Below, piece by piece: positions 44,621 through 54,336 of a stretch of DNA of 64,000 nt. The position numbers and the translations under genes are program-made. The notes beneath the pieces are model-generated. The model made no database searches. It saw only the letters and a list, made by a program, of their open reading frames with translations, and was not told the DNA's origin. Positions within the stretch are counted from its first letter, which is position 1. Each line of letters opens with the position of its first letter. The stretch is from Caballeronia glebae (GTDB lineage Bacteria > Pseudomonadota > Gammaproteobacteria > Burkholderiales > Burkholderiaceae), in contig NZ_FCOJ02000028.1 of the NCBI RefSeq assembly GCF_001545035.1, positions 28,518-92,517 of the forward strand, in the 5' to 3' direction.

Positions 44621-45874
44621 TTAACCGAAGCGCAACCGGTCGATGCCGACGATGCGGTTGAACAGAAAATAGAAGATCGCGGTGAAGATCACGAGGTACG
44701 CCGAGAGCGCGCCCGCGAGTCCCCAGTTGAGCTGCGTGTTCGTCTGCAGCGCGATGAGCTGGCTGATCATTTCATCGCCCGCGCCGCCGAGCAACGCGGG
44801 CGTGATGTAGTAGCCGAGCGCGAGCACGAAGACGAGAAAGCAGCCTGCGCCGACGCCCGGCAGCGTCTGCGGTATATACACGCGCACGAACGCGGTGAAC
44901 GGATGCGCGCCGAGCGATTGCGCCGCGCGTAGGTAGACGGGCGACACGCCTTTCATTACCGAATAGATCGCGAGAATCATGTACGGCAGGAGCACGTGCG
45001 TCATGCCGATCAACACGCCCGTGCGATTGAAAATGAGCGGCACGGGATGCGTCGCGAGCCCGAGTCCCATCAACAGACCGTTGATGACGCCGCCCGGTTG
45101 CAGCAGCACGTACCACGCGGTCGTGCGCACGAGCAGCGACGTCCAGAACGGCACGATCACGAAGAGCATCAGGCGGTTGCTGCTTCGCGCCGGCAGATTG
45201 GCGAGCAGCCAAGCGACCGGATAACCGAGCACGAGGCACAGCAGCGTGACGGATGCGCTGATCGATATCGTGCGCAAAAAAGCCCGGCCGTACACCGACG
45301 AGTTATCCGGCAAGAATGCGACGTTGCCTTGCGGCGTCACTTGCGCGTCGACGGCGGCGAGCAGATAGTCGGGCGTCGGCGACATGGCCGCGCGTTTCAA
45401 TAGACGCCAGATTTCCGGCGAATTCCAGCGTTCATCCATCTCGATCAACGCGGGTTTCCACGCGGGCGGCGTCTCGTCGCGCACGCTGCGCGCGGTGCGC
45501 ATCAGCAGACTGCGAAACTCGGGTTGCGCGAAGTTGAGTCTGCGCGCGACGGTGCCGAGTTGTCCGCTCTGCTGCGCGTCCTTGAGGCCGGCGGCGAGCA
45601 GCGCGAACATAGGTTCATCGGGCACGCCGCGACCGTCCCACGCATTGAGCGCGCGTGTGAGCGCCGGCATGCTGTCCGGCACTTCCTTGTTCTCGACACT
45701 GCGCGCGAGCAGCAGCGCGATCGGCGCGATGAACGTCGACAGTAAAAACACGATCAGCGGCAATGCAAGCAACAACGCCTGCACCGATGCGCGGCGGCGC
45801 GCTCTTTGATACGAGGCGCGGCCATCGGCTCTCGTCGGAGAACCGGCGGCGTGCGCGGGGATCGATGCAGGCAT
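44621..45874 (-). CDS. Polyamine-type ABC transporter permease (PotB-like) with periplasmic insert
   Basis: A 417-residue permease, about 120 residues longer than typical PotB. The extra length is a hydrophilic segment between the first helix (near residues 33-55) and the second (near 210), rich in Arg/Ala, probably periplasmic. The EAA loop is AAQSLGAHPFTAFVRVYIPQ. Such inserts are known in the opine/polyamine transporter group of Burkholderia and rhizobia. Fourteen bases separate it from the PotC-like gene. Confidence 0.88.
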   Translation of the reverse strand: MPASIPAHAAGSPTRADGRASYQRARRRASVQALLLALPLIVFLLSTFIAPIALLLARSVENKEVPDSMPALTRALNAWDGRGVPDEPMFALLAAGLKDAQQSGQLGTVARRLNFAQPEFRSLLMRTARSVRDETPPAWKPALIEMDERWNSPEIWRLLKRAAMSPTPDYLLAAVDAQVTPQGNVAFLPDNSSVYGRAFLRTISISASVTLLCLVLGYPVAWLLANLPARSSNRLMLFVIVPFWTSLLVRTTAWYVLLQPGGVINGLLMGLGLATHPVPLIFNRTGVLIGMTHVLLPYMILAIYSVMKGVSPVYLRAAQSLGAHPFTAFVRVYIPQTLPGVGAGCFLVFVLALGYYITPALLGGAGDEMISQLIALQTNTQLNWGLAGALSAYLVIFTAIFYFLFNRIVGIDRLRFG

Positions 45875-45908
45875 GTCGTTCCTCTGGTCCTCTGGTCCTT
45901 GACGAGCG

Positions 45909-46955
45909 TTATTGCGTCAGCCACACCTGAAAGCGCTTGTTGATCTGATCCGCATTGTCGGCCCAGAAGTTCGCGTTGATCTGCACGGCGCGCTTGAAGT
46001 TATCCGGCGCGGTCGGCATGTCGGCGAGACGCTGCTTATCGACGAGCGCAACCGCGTCCTTGCGCGGCGGCGCATACGCGATGTACTTCGAGAGATCCGC
46101 GGACGCCTTCGGCTGCGCTTGCGACACGATGAACTTCGCGGCCGTATCGGCGTGCTTCGCGCCTGTGGGAATGGCCCACCACTCGAAGTCGTAGACTTGC
46201 GCGTCCCACACGGCCTTGAAGGGCTTGTTGTCCTTCTTCGCGGCGTCGTCGATACGGCCGTTGTAGGCCTGCACCATCACGACCGCGCCATCGGCGAGCA
46301 ACTGCGGCGCCTGCGCGCCCGATTCCCACCACACGATGTTCTTCTTGATCGTGTCGAGTTTCTTGAACGCGCGATCGACGCCGGCGGGCGTGCCGAGCAC
46401 CTTGTACACATCTTTCGGATCGACGCCGTCGGCGATGAGCGCCCATTCCATCGATACCTTCGGCGACTTGCGCAGGCCGCGCTTGCCGGGGAATTTCTGC
46501 AGGTCGAAGAAGTCGTTGACGGTGGCGGGCGCGGTCTTCAGCTTGCTCGCGTCGTAGGCATAAACCGTGGACCACACCATGCTCGCGACCGCGCAATCGC
46601 TGATCGAGCCGGGGATGAAATCGCTCGTCTTGCCGATCGTTTTCTTGTCGAACTTCTGCAGCAGCCCTTCATCGCAGGCGGTGATCGCGTCGTTGGTTTC
46701 CAGGTCGATCAGATCCCACGTCGTGTTCTTCGCCTGCTCCATCGCGGAGAGCTTGGCCAGGCCGCCGTCGTACGATTCGGTCGAGAAATTCACGCCCGTC
46801 GCCTGCGTGAACGGTTCGAACCAGGCTTTCTTCGCGGCGGCTTCAAACGCGCCGCCGAACGTCACGACGGACAACGTCTCCGCCGCCTGTGTCGAGATAG
46901 TTGCAAACGCAAATACAGCGAGTGCGGCGCATTGTGATTTGATATGAGTGCGCAT
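45909..46955 (-). CDS. ABC transporter substrate-binding protein (PotD-like)
   Basis: A 348-residue periplasmic protein with a Sec signal ending AFATISTQAAET. The mature part has SVVTFGGAFEAAAKKAWFEP, typical of the polyamine-type class of binding proteins. The ligand may be a polyamine, opine or methylated amine. Gene position inside the operon and the adjacent Rieske oxygenase suggest that its ligand is the oxygenase substrate. Confidence 0.88.
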   Translation of the reverse strand: MRTHIKSQCAALAVFAFATISTQAAETLSVVTFGGAFEAAAKKAWFEPFTQATGVNFSTESYDGGLAKLSAMEQAKNTTWDLIDLETNDAITACDEGLLQKFDKKTIGKTSDFIPGSISDCAVASMVWSTVYAYDASKLKTAPATVNDFFDLQKFPGKRGLRKSPKVSMEWALIADGVDPKDVYKVLGTPAGVDRAFKKLDTIKKNIVWWESGAQAPQLLADGAVVMVQAYNGRIDDAAKKDNKPFKAVWDAQVYDFEWWAIPTGAKHADTAAKFIVSQAQPKASADLSKYIAYAPPRKDAVALVDKQRLADMPTAPDNFKRAVQINANFWADNADQINKRFQVWLTQ

Positions 46956-46956
46956 T

Positions 46957-48138
46957 TCAGTTGGCTCCTGCGGGTGCGGTCGAGATGAGAGAAGGTGAGG
47001 GCGGTGTGGTCGGGGAAATCGCGGGCGCGTTCTTCGGCGCCATCATCGCGAGAATCTTGCAGTCGTCGTGACGCCATGCGATATCTATCGTGCTGCCCGC
47101 GCCGGGCAGTGCATGACGCTGGGTGTTGGGCACTTTGACGACGAGGCTATCGCGCGAGCCGAGCTTCAGATGCACGCGATGATGATCGCCGCAATACACG
47201 AGTTCATCGACGCGGGCGCGCACGACGTTGCTGTGCTCGTCGGGCTGCATGTCTTGCGCGCCCGGAATGTGCGCGCGTTCGGGGCGCAGCGCGAGCATCG
47301 CTTCGTCGCCGGCGCGCAGGCCGTGCTCGCAGCGTCCGCGAATCACGCTGCCGTCCGATAGCGCGAGCGTCGCCCATTCGTCGTTCGCACTAACTACACG
47401 CCCCGTGAGCCCGTTGTTCTCGCCGACGAAGTTCGCGACGAATGCGTTCTGCGCGTTCTCGTAAAGCTCGGTCGGCGTCGCGGCCTGCTGAATGCGGCCA
47501 TCGGAAAAGACGGCGACGCGGTCCGACATCGTGAGCGCTTCGGCCTGATCGTGCGTCACATAAACGATCGTCAGCGAAAGTTCGCGATGCAGGCGCATGA
47601 TTTCGTATTGCATCGTTTCGCGCAGACGTTTGTCGAGTGCGCCGAGCGGTTCGTCCATCAGCACGACGCTCGGCTCGAACACGAGTGCGCGCGCAAGTGC
47701 GACGCGCTGTTGCTGGCCGCCGGAAAGTTGCGAGGGACGCCGGTTCGCGAGATGCGGCAACTCGATCATCTCCAGCGCGCGCTTCACGCGCGTCTTCTGC
47801 TCGGCGCGGCTCACGCGCCGCACAGAAAGCGGAAACGCGACGTTCTCGGCAATCGTCAGATGCGGAAAGAGCGCGTAGTTCTGAAACACCATGCCGATGT
47901 CGCGCTGATGCGGCGGCTTGTCGTCGAGCCGCCTGCCATCGAGACGGATCTCGCCTTGCGTCGGCGTTTCGAAGCCCGCGAGCATCATGAGCGTGGTCGT
48001 CTTGCCCGAGCCCGACGGCCCGAGCAGCGAAAGAAACTCTCCCTTGCGCACGTCGAGGTTCAGGTCCTCCACGACGTAGTGCGCGCCGTCATACGATTTG
48101 CTCACGCCCGAGAAGGAGATGAAGGAGGGTTCTGACAT
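46957..48138 (-). CDS. ABC transporter ATP-binding protein (PotA-like)
   Basis: A 393-residue ATPase. Walker A is LGPSGSGKTT, the signature is LSGGQQQRVALARAL and Walker B VVLMDEPLGALD, followed by a switch His in VTHDQAEAL. The C-terminal TOBE domain (about residues 285-360) follows. The last 30 residues are a Pro/Ser-rich tail. Its stop is one base away from the binding-protein start, and it is first of the transporter genes, 20 bases after the Rieske gene. Confidence 0.93.
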   Translation of the reverse strand: MSEPSFISFSGVSKSYDGAHYVVEDLNLDVRKGEFLSLLGPSGSGKTTTLMMLAGFETPTQGEIRLDGRRLDDKPPHQRDIGMVFQNYALFPHLTIAENVAFPLSVRRVSRAEQKTRVKRALEMIELPHLANRRPSQLSGGQQQRVALARALVFEPSVVLMDEPLGALDKRLRETMQYEIMRLHRELSLTIVYVTHDQAEALTMSDRVAVFSDGRIQQAATPTELYENAQNAFVANFVGENNGLTGRVVSANDEWATLALSDGSVIRGRCEHGLRAGDEAMLALRPERAHIPGAQDMQPDEHSNVVRARVDELVYCGDHHRVHLKLGSRDSLVVKVPNTQRHALPGAGSTIDIAWRHDDCKILAMMAPKNAPAISPTTPPSPSLISTAPAGAN

Positions 48139-48157
48139 CGTGATCGCGTCCTGTCTT

Positions 48158-49306
48158 TCAGTGCTGTGCGACTTTCGCCGCGATATAGCGCGCGAAGTCG
48201 AAATTGGGCCGTTCGAGATGGCTCAGATTGCCGGGCTTCGCAAGCGGCGCGTGCACGCCGCGAAACACCGCTTCCACACCGCGCTTGTCTTCCGCGTTCA
48301 CTTCGTCGAGCAGTTTTTTCAATGCCGACATATGCGCGTTCGCTTCAGGATCGGCGATGAATTCAGGCGCGAGACCGCCGCCGAAGCGGATATGCACTTG
48401 CCCGACGCCGCGCGGCTGCAACACGAGATACCAGAAGTAGCCGGGCGTGAGTGTGACGAGATGCGTCGGATAGATAGCGAGCAGCGCGGTCGTCTTGCGC
48501 CAGTGACCCGACAAACGCGTGTTGTCCGGATGCGCATTGCCTATGGGCAAGCTCGCTTCCTTCGTGATCCAGTGATAATTGAACGCGGGATAACCCGGCG
48601 GGCATTCCATTTCTTCTAGCTTAGAATGCGGCCCTACCGTTGCGCGGTGCAGCATCGGCAGGTGATAACTTTCCATGAAGTTCTCGGCGAGAATCTTCCA
48701 GTTCGTATCCCACACGTGCTCTTCATAGAAAGTCTCGGTGTAGTCCGTCATGCCGTACGCGCCGATAAGTTCGCCCAGTTCGGCAAGCTGCTTTTCGACG
48801 GGCGCCGCGTTTTCATTGAGCGTCACATAGATCCAGCCTTGCCATTCTTCGCAGCGCACGGCGGGCAGCTTATAACTTTCCTTGCAGAACCCTGATTGCC
48901 GGTCCATGAGCGGCGCGCCCTTCAATTCGCCGTCGAGCCCATAACTCCACGCGTGATACGGACATACGATACGACGCTTGTTGCCGCGTCCTTCGAGCAG
49001 CACCGACATGCGATGCAGGCACACATTCGACATTGCCTTGAGCTGCATGTGCTCGTCGCGCAATACGACGATCGGCTGCGCGCCGATCTGCGCCGTCAGA
49101 TAATCGCCGGGTTCCTTCAACACGCTTGCGCGGCCGACGCATTGCCATTCGCGCGTGAAGATCTCGCGCTCTTCGAGAGACAGGAAGTCGGGCGACGTAT
49201 AGACACCGGGCGGCATGGCGCGCGCATCGCTGAATGGTCGTTCGCAATTCGACCGCAACTGGTCGACGAGCGTTTGCACCGCGATCGTGCTTGCCGGACT
49301 GGCCAT
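48158..49306 (-). CDS. Rieske-type aromatic-ring/quaternary-amine oxygenase alpha subunit
   Basis: A 382-residue oxygenase. The Rieske 2Fe-2S ligands are Cys96/His98 and Cys115/His118 (CLHRM, CPYHAW). The mononuclear iron site is in ENFMESYHLPMLH (Glu212, His215, His220). Overall it resembles the GbcA/CntA/stachydrine-demethylase branch, which oxidises N-methyl or onium compounds, more than true ring dioxygenases. The likely reductase partner is at 57667-58797, on the same strand but 9 kb away. It is first in a leftward unit with the ABC transporter. Confidence 0.85.
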   Translation of the reverse strand: MASPASTIAVQTLVDQLRSNCERPFSDARAMPPGVYTSPDFLSLEEREIFTREWQCVGRASVLKEPGDYLTAQIGAQPIVVLRDEHMQLKAMSNVCLHRMSVLLEGRGNKRRIVCPYHAWSYGLDGELKGAPLMDRQSGFCKESYKLPAVRCEEWQGWIYVTLNENAAPVEKQLAELGELIGAYGMTDYTETFYEEHVWDTNWKILAENFMESYHLPMLHRATVGPHSKLEEMECPPGYPAFNYHWITKEASLPIGNAHPDNTRLSGHWRKTTALLAIYPTHLVTLTPGYFWYLVLQPRGVGQVHIRFGGGLAPEFIADPEANAHMSALKKLLDEVNAEDKRGVEAVFRGVHAPLAKPGNLSHLERPNFDFARYIAAKVAQH

Positions 49307-49483
49307 GAGTCGCTCCTTGATTCTTCCGCGTGAGAGCGCGTTGCCGCGGGTTTCGCCCGCGTTGCGCTCGACATGGACATCAATCTATCAAGCCAAATTG
49401 CTAGCCAAAATATTGTTTTCGGATACAAAGCAAAGCTTTTCTCTATGCAGCGCGAATAACCTTCGCATTAGGCGACACGCGCA

Positions 49484-50410
49484 TCATGTGTCGATATGCA
49501 GGCGCCGGATATAGTTTTCGCAGAACGACGCGAAGCGATGCACTACCTGGCGCGGACGCATCGTGCGCGATTGCGCGATGCCCAGCGTCGTCGCGTTGAC
49601 GTTATCCTTGAAGCGCTTAATCACGAAGTCTTCGCCGTCCACCGTGCGATTCGACTTGAGCGGAAAATTGAGGATGCTATAGCCGAGACCGTTGGCCACC
49701 ATGCCGCGCACGACTTCCGGTTGCGATGAGCGGAACGCGGGCACCGGGCGGCTGCCGACCGCGTCGAAGAGCGCGGCGAAATACTCGCGGCTATGCGGCA
49801 AGTCCAGCATCACATAAGGCTCCGACTGCAAATCGGCGAGCGCCACTTTGCGCGCCCTCGCAAGCCGATGCGTCTTCGGCAAGATCACATAAGGCGGCAA
49901 CGAAAGCAGCGGCGTGAACGCGATGTCTTCGGTCAGGTCCAGGCTATAAGTGAGGGCGATATCGAGCGAGCCGTCATGCAGGCCGCGCAACAAGCCGTCC
50001 TGATGCGCCTCGACCGTGCGAAACGAAATGCCCGCGTGCCCGGCTGTGAAGCGGCTGATGAGGCCCGGCATCAACGGCGGCGCGAGCGACACGAGGCAGC
50101 CGAGCGCGATGGATCCGGTCATGCCGCCATCCATTTCCTTCGCGGCCATCTGCAATTCTTCGGCGATCTTCAGAAGATTGCGCGCTTGCCCGAGCAGATC
50201 GCGGCCCGCCTGCGTGAGCGATAGCCCGCTCGCGTGATGCCGGATGAACAGTTGCACGCCGAACGACGCTTCGAGATCGGCGAGCGCGGTCGATATCGAC
50301 GGCTGCGAGATGTGCAGTTTCTTCGCGGCGCCGGTAAAGGACAAGGCTTCCGCGGCGACCACGAAATAGCGCAACTGCCGCAGCGAATAGCGCAAGGGAT
50401 GGGTTTCCAT
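49484..50410 (-). CDS. LysR-family regulator of the catabolic island
   Basis: A 308-residue LysR protein. The helix-turn-helix is LRQLRYFVVAAEALSFTGAA with SQPSISTALADLEASFGVQL, and the effector domain follows. Start ATG 50410 (METHPLRYSL) gives a normal distance to the helix-turn-helix; the frame is open to 50497. It is divergent from the flavoprotein operon at 50587, and the leftward Rieske gene follows it after 177 bases, so it probably controls both. Confidence 0.87.
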   Translation of the reverse strand: METHPLRYSLRQLRYFVVAAEALSFTGAAKKLHISQPSISTALADLEASFGVQLFIRHHASGLSLTQAGRDLLGQARNLLKIAEELQMAAKEMDGGMTGSIALGCLVSLAPPLMPGLISRFTAGHAGISFRTVEAHQDGLLRGLHDGSLDIALTYSLDLTEDIAFTPLLSLPPYVILPKTHRLARARKVALADLQSEPYVMLDLPHSREYFAALFDAVGSRPVPAFRSSQPEVVRGMVANGLGYSILNFPLKSNRTVDGEDFVIKRFKDNVNATTLGIAQSRTMRPRQVVHRFASFCENYIRRLHIDT

Positions 50411-50586
50411 CGATAACATTTCCAGAAGTCGGGCTTCGATCGGCGGCATTGTGAAGTGCTCAAAAATCATTGCATAGCCAAATCCGATGCTGTGCATTTT
50501 TTAAATATATTTTTCGGATTGGATCGAGGCGCGTAGATTTTCACGAATACATCACGGATATAACGGCCTTTCAGAAGGACATAGCC

Positions 50587-51936
50587 ATGACAGTGGAAAC
50601 AACGTCTATCGACACGCTCGTAGTCGGCGCCGGCCAGGCTGGCGTCGCGATGAGCGAACATCTGAGCAAGCTGGGCGTGCCGCATCTCGTGCTGGAACGC
50701 GATCGTATTGCCGAGCGCTGGCGCACGTGCCGATGGGATTCGCTCGTCGCCAACGGCCCCGCCTGGCACGATCGTTTTCCTAATCTGGAGTTCGCGGATT
50801 TCGACCCCAATGGCTTCGCGGCGAAGGAACAGGTCGCGCAATACTTCGTCGAATACGCGAAAAAATTCGATGCGCCCATCCGCACCGGCGTCGAAGTCAA
50901 GAAAGTCGTGCGCAATGCGGGACGGCCCGGCTTTTCCGTCGATACCTCTGAAGGAACCATCGAAGCGAATCGCGTCGTGGTCGCGACGGGACCGTTTCAG
51001 CGTCCCGTGATTCCGCCGATCGCACCGACTTCCGCGCATCTCACGCAGATCCATTCCGCCGACTATCGCAATCCGCAGCAATTGCCCGAAGGCGGCGTGC
51101 TTGTCGTCGGCGCGGGATCGTCGGGCGTGCAGATCGCCGATGAATTGCAGCGCGCGGGCCGTCGCGTGTATCTGTCGGTCGGCGCGCACGATCGTCCGCC
51201 GCGCGGCTATCGCGGCCGCGATTTCTGCTGGTGGCTCGGCGTGCTCGGCGAATGGGATGCGGAAGTGATGAAGCCTGGCCGCGAGCACGTGACCATCGCG
51301 GTGAGCGGCGCGCGCGGCGGCCATACGGTGGACTTCAGGCGTCTCGCGCATCAGGGCATCACGCTCGTCGGTCTGACGAAAGCATTCGACGATACCGTCG
51401 TCACGTTCGAGGCCGATCTCGCGGATAACATCCGGCGCGGCGACGAGAACTATTTGTCATTACTCGACGCAGCCGACGCCTACGCGCAACGCAACGGCCT
51501 CGATCTTCCCGAAGAGCCGCAAGCGCGCATCATTCCGGCCGATCCGGAATGCATGACGCATCCGCTTCTGGAACTCGATCTCGCGAAGGCGGGCGTCACG
51601 TCGATCGTCTGGGCGACAGGTTATGCCGTCGATTTCACCTGGCTACAGGTCGATGCATTCGACGAAAAGGGCAAGCCGAAGCATCAGCGCGGCGTCGCGA
51701 AAGAGCCGGGCATTTATTTTCTCGGCTTGCCGTGGCTCTCGCGCCGCGGCTCGGCGTTCATCTGGGGCGTGTGGCACGACGCGAAACATGTCGCCGATCA
51801 CATCGTCACGCAGCGCAAATACCTCGCGTACTACGACGAGCCACAACGTCATGTGGAAGAGAAGCGTGTCGAAGGCGGCGAGAGCGCGCCCGACGAATCG
51901 CGCGTCCATAAGCTCAGCGAGATGGGCATTAACTGA
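50587..51936 (+). CDS. FAD/NAD(P)-dependent monooxygenase-like oxidoreductase (CzcO-like)
   Basis: A 449-residue flavoprotein. The FAD Rossmann motif is LVVGAGQAGVAMSEHLSKLG, followed by ERDRIAERWRTCRWDSL, and a second NAD(P) Rossmann motif VLVVGAGSSGVQIADEL lies near residue 180. This is the two-dinucleotide layout of flavin-containing and Baeyer-Villiger monooxygenases, although the exact FxGxxxHxxxW fingerprint is not seen. AAGGA precedes ATG 50587. It leads the rightward operon with ridA. Confidence 0.85.
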   Translation: MTVETTSIDTLVVGAGQAGVAMSEHLSKLGVPHLVLERDRIAERWRTCRWDSLVANGPAWHDRFPNLEFADFDPNGFAAKEQVAQYFVEYAKKFDAPIRTGVEVKKVVRNAGRPGFSVDTSEGTIEANRVVVATGPFQRPVIPPIAPTSAHLTQIHSADYRNPQQLPEGGVLVVGAGSSGVQIADELQRAGRRVYLSVGAHDRPPRGYRGRDFCWWLGVLGEWDAEVMKPGREHVTIAVSGARGGHTVDFRRLAHQGITLVGLTKAFDDTVVTFEADLADNIRRGDENYLSLLDAADAYAQRNGLDLPEEPQARIIPADPECMTHPLLELDLAKAGVTSIVWATGYAVDFTWLQVDAFDEKGKPKHQRGVAKEPGIYFLGLPWLSRRGSAFIWGVWHDAKHVADHIVTQRKYLAYYDEPQRHVEEKRVEGGESAPDESRVHKLSEMGIN

Positions 51937-51968
51937 TTTCAAACCTATCCAGCATCAAGGTGCATTCG

Positions 51969-52406
51969 ATGAGTCAACCTACGCATACCCGTATCCGCAT
52001 GTTCAACACGAAGGATACGTACCCGAATCAGACGCTCGATAACGACCTTTGTCAGGCCGTGCGCGCGGGCAATACCGTTTATGTACGCGGTCAGATCGGC
52101 ACGGATTTCGACGGCAATCTCGTCGGTCTCGGCGATGCGCGCGCGCAGGCGGAGCAGGCCATGAAGAACGTGAAGCAGTTGCTCGAAGAGGCGGGCAGCG
52201 ATCTCTCGCACGTCGTCAAGACGACGACCTATCTCACCGATGTGCGCTTTCGCGAGCCGGTGTATCGCGAAGTCGGCAAATGGCTGAAGGGCGTGTTTCC
52301 GATTTCGACGGGCTTGACGGTCGTCGCGCTCGGTCAACCCGAATGGCTGATGGAGATCGATGTGATTGCCGTCATCCCCGAGGGATGGACACCGCCTCAG
52401 GCATGA
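51969..52406 (+). CDS. RidA-family enamine/imine deaminase
   Basis: A 145-residue trimer-forming protein of the YjgF/YER057c/UK114 family. Its typical parts are YVRGQIGTDFDGNLVGLGDA, AQAEQAMKNVKQLLEEAGSD and VVKTTTYLTDVRFREPVY. RidA proteins hydrolyse reactive imines or enamines made by other enzymes, here perhaps the product of the flavoprotein just upstream (32-base gap). AAGGTG precedes the ATG. Confidence 0.88.
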   Translation: MSQPTHTRIRMFNTKDTYPNQTLDNDLCQAVRAGNTVYVRGQIGTDFDGNLVGLGDARAQAEQAMKNVKQLLEEAGSDLSHVVKTTTYLTDVRFREPVYREVGKWLKGVFPISTGLTVVALGQPEWLMEIDVIAVIPEGWTPPQA

Positions 52407-52425
52407 AAGATCTAAAGGACTGCAA

Positions 52426-53103
52426 ATGACTTTCTCTATCGTCGGACGATGTGAAGAGACGGGCCAGCTCGGCATCGCGATCAGTTCATCGAGCATCGCG
52501 GTGGGCGCGCGCTGTCCGTGGGTGCGCGCGGGCGTCGGCGTGGTCGCGACGCAAAACATCACGCTGCCCGCGCTCGGTCCGCAGATTCTCGATCACATGG
52601 AAAACGCGCGGCTTGATCCCACGGCCGCGCTCGATCGCGCATTGGGCGCGAACGAATGGAGCGAGTATCGGCAGGTGACGGTGATCGATGCGCAAGGCCG
52701 CACGGCATTCTTCAGCGGCAAAGAGGCGCTCGGCACGTATCACGCGGTGGCGGGCAGGCAATGCGTCGCGGGGGGCAACATGCTTGCGGGCGCGCACGTG
52801 ATCGAAGCGATGATTCCCGCCTTCGAGAACGCGCCGGGCCAGCTTGCGGATCGCCTTCTTGCAGCGATGCACGCGGCGATCGCGGCGGGCGGCGAAGCGG
52901 GGCCGGTGCATTCGGCGGCGCTCAAGATCGCGGGCGAACAGAGCTGGCCGCTCGTCGATTTGCGGGTCGACTGGGCCGATGAAAATCCTATCGGCAAACT
53001 CGATCTTCTCTGGCAGGCATACAGACCGCAGATGCAGGACTACGTGACCCGCGCCTTGAACCCGACCGCCGCGCCGAGCTACGGAGTGCCGGGCGATGAG
53101 TGA
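52426..53103 (+). CDS. DUF1028 family protein (Ntn-hydrolase-like)
   Basis: A 225-residue protein. MTFSIVGRCEETGQLGIAIS begins with the strand pattern of Ntn-type hydrolases, and VGARCPWVRAGVGVVATQN is the family signature. DUF1028 genes are often next to ridA and amidohydrolase genes. The function is unproven; a hydrolase acting on a C-N bond is the usual guess. AAAGGA lies upstream, and the last eight bases overlap the M20 gene. Confidence 0.87.
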   Translation: MTFSIVGRCEETGQLGIAISSSSIAVGARCPWVRAGVGVVATQNITLPALGPQILDHMENARLDPTAALDRALGANEWSEYRQVTVIDAQGRTAFFSGKEALGTYHAVAGRQCVAGGNMLAGAHVIEAMIPAFENAPGQLADRLLAAMHAAIAAGGEAGPVHSAALKIAGEQSWPLVDLRVDWADENPIGKLDLLWQAYRPQMQDYVTRALNPTAAPSYGVPGDE

Positions 53104-54259
53104 CATGACGAGCCGCGATCTGCTCGAACGCCTGATCGGTTTCGCGACAGTCAGCCGCGATTCGAATCTCGCGCTGATCGAGTTCATTCGCGATTACCTC
53201 GCGCAATTCGACGTCGAAAGCGAGCTGTTCTACAACGCGGAGCGCACGAAGGCGAATCTGTTCGCGACGATCGGGCCGCGCGATCGTGGCGGCGTCGTGC
53301 TGTCGGGTCATACCGATGTCGTGCCAGTCGATGGCCAGCCGTGGACCGTCGATCCCTTTCGTCTTACTGAAAAGGATGGCCGGTTGTATGGCCGCGGCAC
53401 CGCCGACATGAAGGGCTTTCTCGCGTCGGTGCTGGCGGCGGTGCCGTTGTTGCTGAAGCGCGAACTGAGATTGCCCGTGCATCTGGCGTTCTCATACGAC
53501 GAGGAAGTCGGATGCCTCGGCGTGCGGCCGATGCTCGCGGAACTTGAGAAGCGCGCACACAAGCCCGTGCTGTGTCTGATAGGCGAGCCGACGTCGTTGC
53601 AGCCGGTGCTCGGTCACAAGGGCAAGCTCGCGATGCGCTGTCGGGTGAGGGGCGCGCCTTGCCATTCCGCGTATGCGCCGTATGGCGTGAACGCTATTCA
53701 ATATGCTGCGCGTCTCATCAATCGTCTTGACGAGATCGGCGAACGACTGGCGCAGCCCGAGCATCGCGACGCGCGTTTCGATCCGCCTTATTCGACCGTA
53801 CAAACAGGTGTCATCAAAGGCGGGCGCGCGCTCAATATCGTGCCGGCGGAATGCGAGTTCGATTTCGAAGTGCGCGCGCTTCCGGGCTTCGACGCGAACA
53901 CGGTCGCCGACGATCTGCACACATACGCGCAAGCCGAACTGCTGCCGAAGATGCGCGCCGTGAAATCCGATACCGACATTCGCCTCGAACCGCTCTCCGC
54001 ATATCCGGGACTCGCGACATCGCCCGAGAGCGTTGCGGCGCGTCTCGTCGCGCTCCTGAGTGGATCGTCGGAATTCGGCACGGTGGCTTTCGGCACGGAA
54101 GGCGGACTCTTCGACCAGGCGGGCATCCCGACTGTCGTATGCGGACCCGGCAGCATGGATCAGGGACACAAGCCCGACGAATTCGTGACGCTCGAACAAC
54201 TCCACGATTGCGACGCGATGCTCATACGCCTCGCGGACCATCTCTCGACAACAGCCTGA
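53096..54259 (+). CDS. M20-family deacylase (ArgE/acetylornithine deacetylase-like)
   Basis: A 387-residue metallohydrolase. Zinc-ligand motifs: SGHTDVVP (His, then Asp), YGRGTADMKG (metal-bridging Asp), YDEEVGCLGV (catalytic Glu) and the late GPGSMDQGHKPDEFV (His). It is annotated as ArgE by similarity. In this operon it more likely removes an acyl or carbamoyl group from a catabolic intermediate than serves arginine synthesis. Its start overlaps the upstream stop by eight bases. Confidence 0.87.
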   Translation: MSDMTSRDLLERLIGFATVSRDSNLALIEFIRDYLAQFDVESELFYNAERTKANLFATIGPRDRGGVVLSGHTDVVPVDGQPWTVDPFRLTEKDGRLYGRGTADMKGFLASVLAAVPLLLKRELRLPVHLAFSYDEEVGCLGVRPMLAELEKRAHKPVLCLIGEPTSLQPVLGHKGKLAMRCRVRGAPCHSAYAPYGVNAIQYAARLINRLDEIGERLAQPEHRDARFDPPYSTVQTGVIKGGRALNIVPAECEFDFEVRALPGFDANTVADDLHTYAQAELLPKMRAVKSDTDIRLEPLSAYPGLATSPESVAARLVALLSGSSEFGTVAFGTEGGLFDQAGIPTVVCGPGSMDQGHKPDEFVTLEQLHDCDAMLIRLADHLSTTA

Positions 54260-54336
54260 TTTCTCAAACGCCGCAGGCGAGCCCGACGCATCGCGCGTCA
54301 GGGCATCGCTTTGCCGCGCACAAACCGGAGACGACC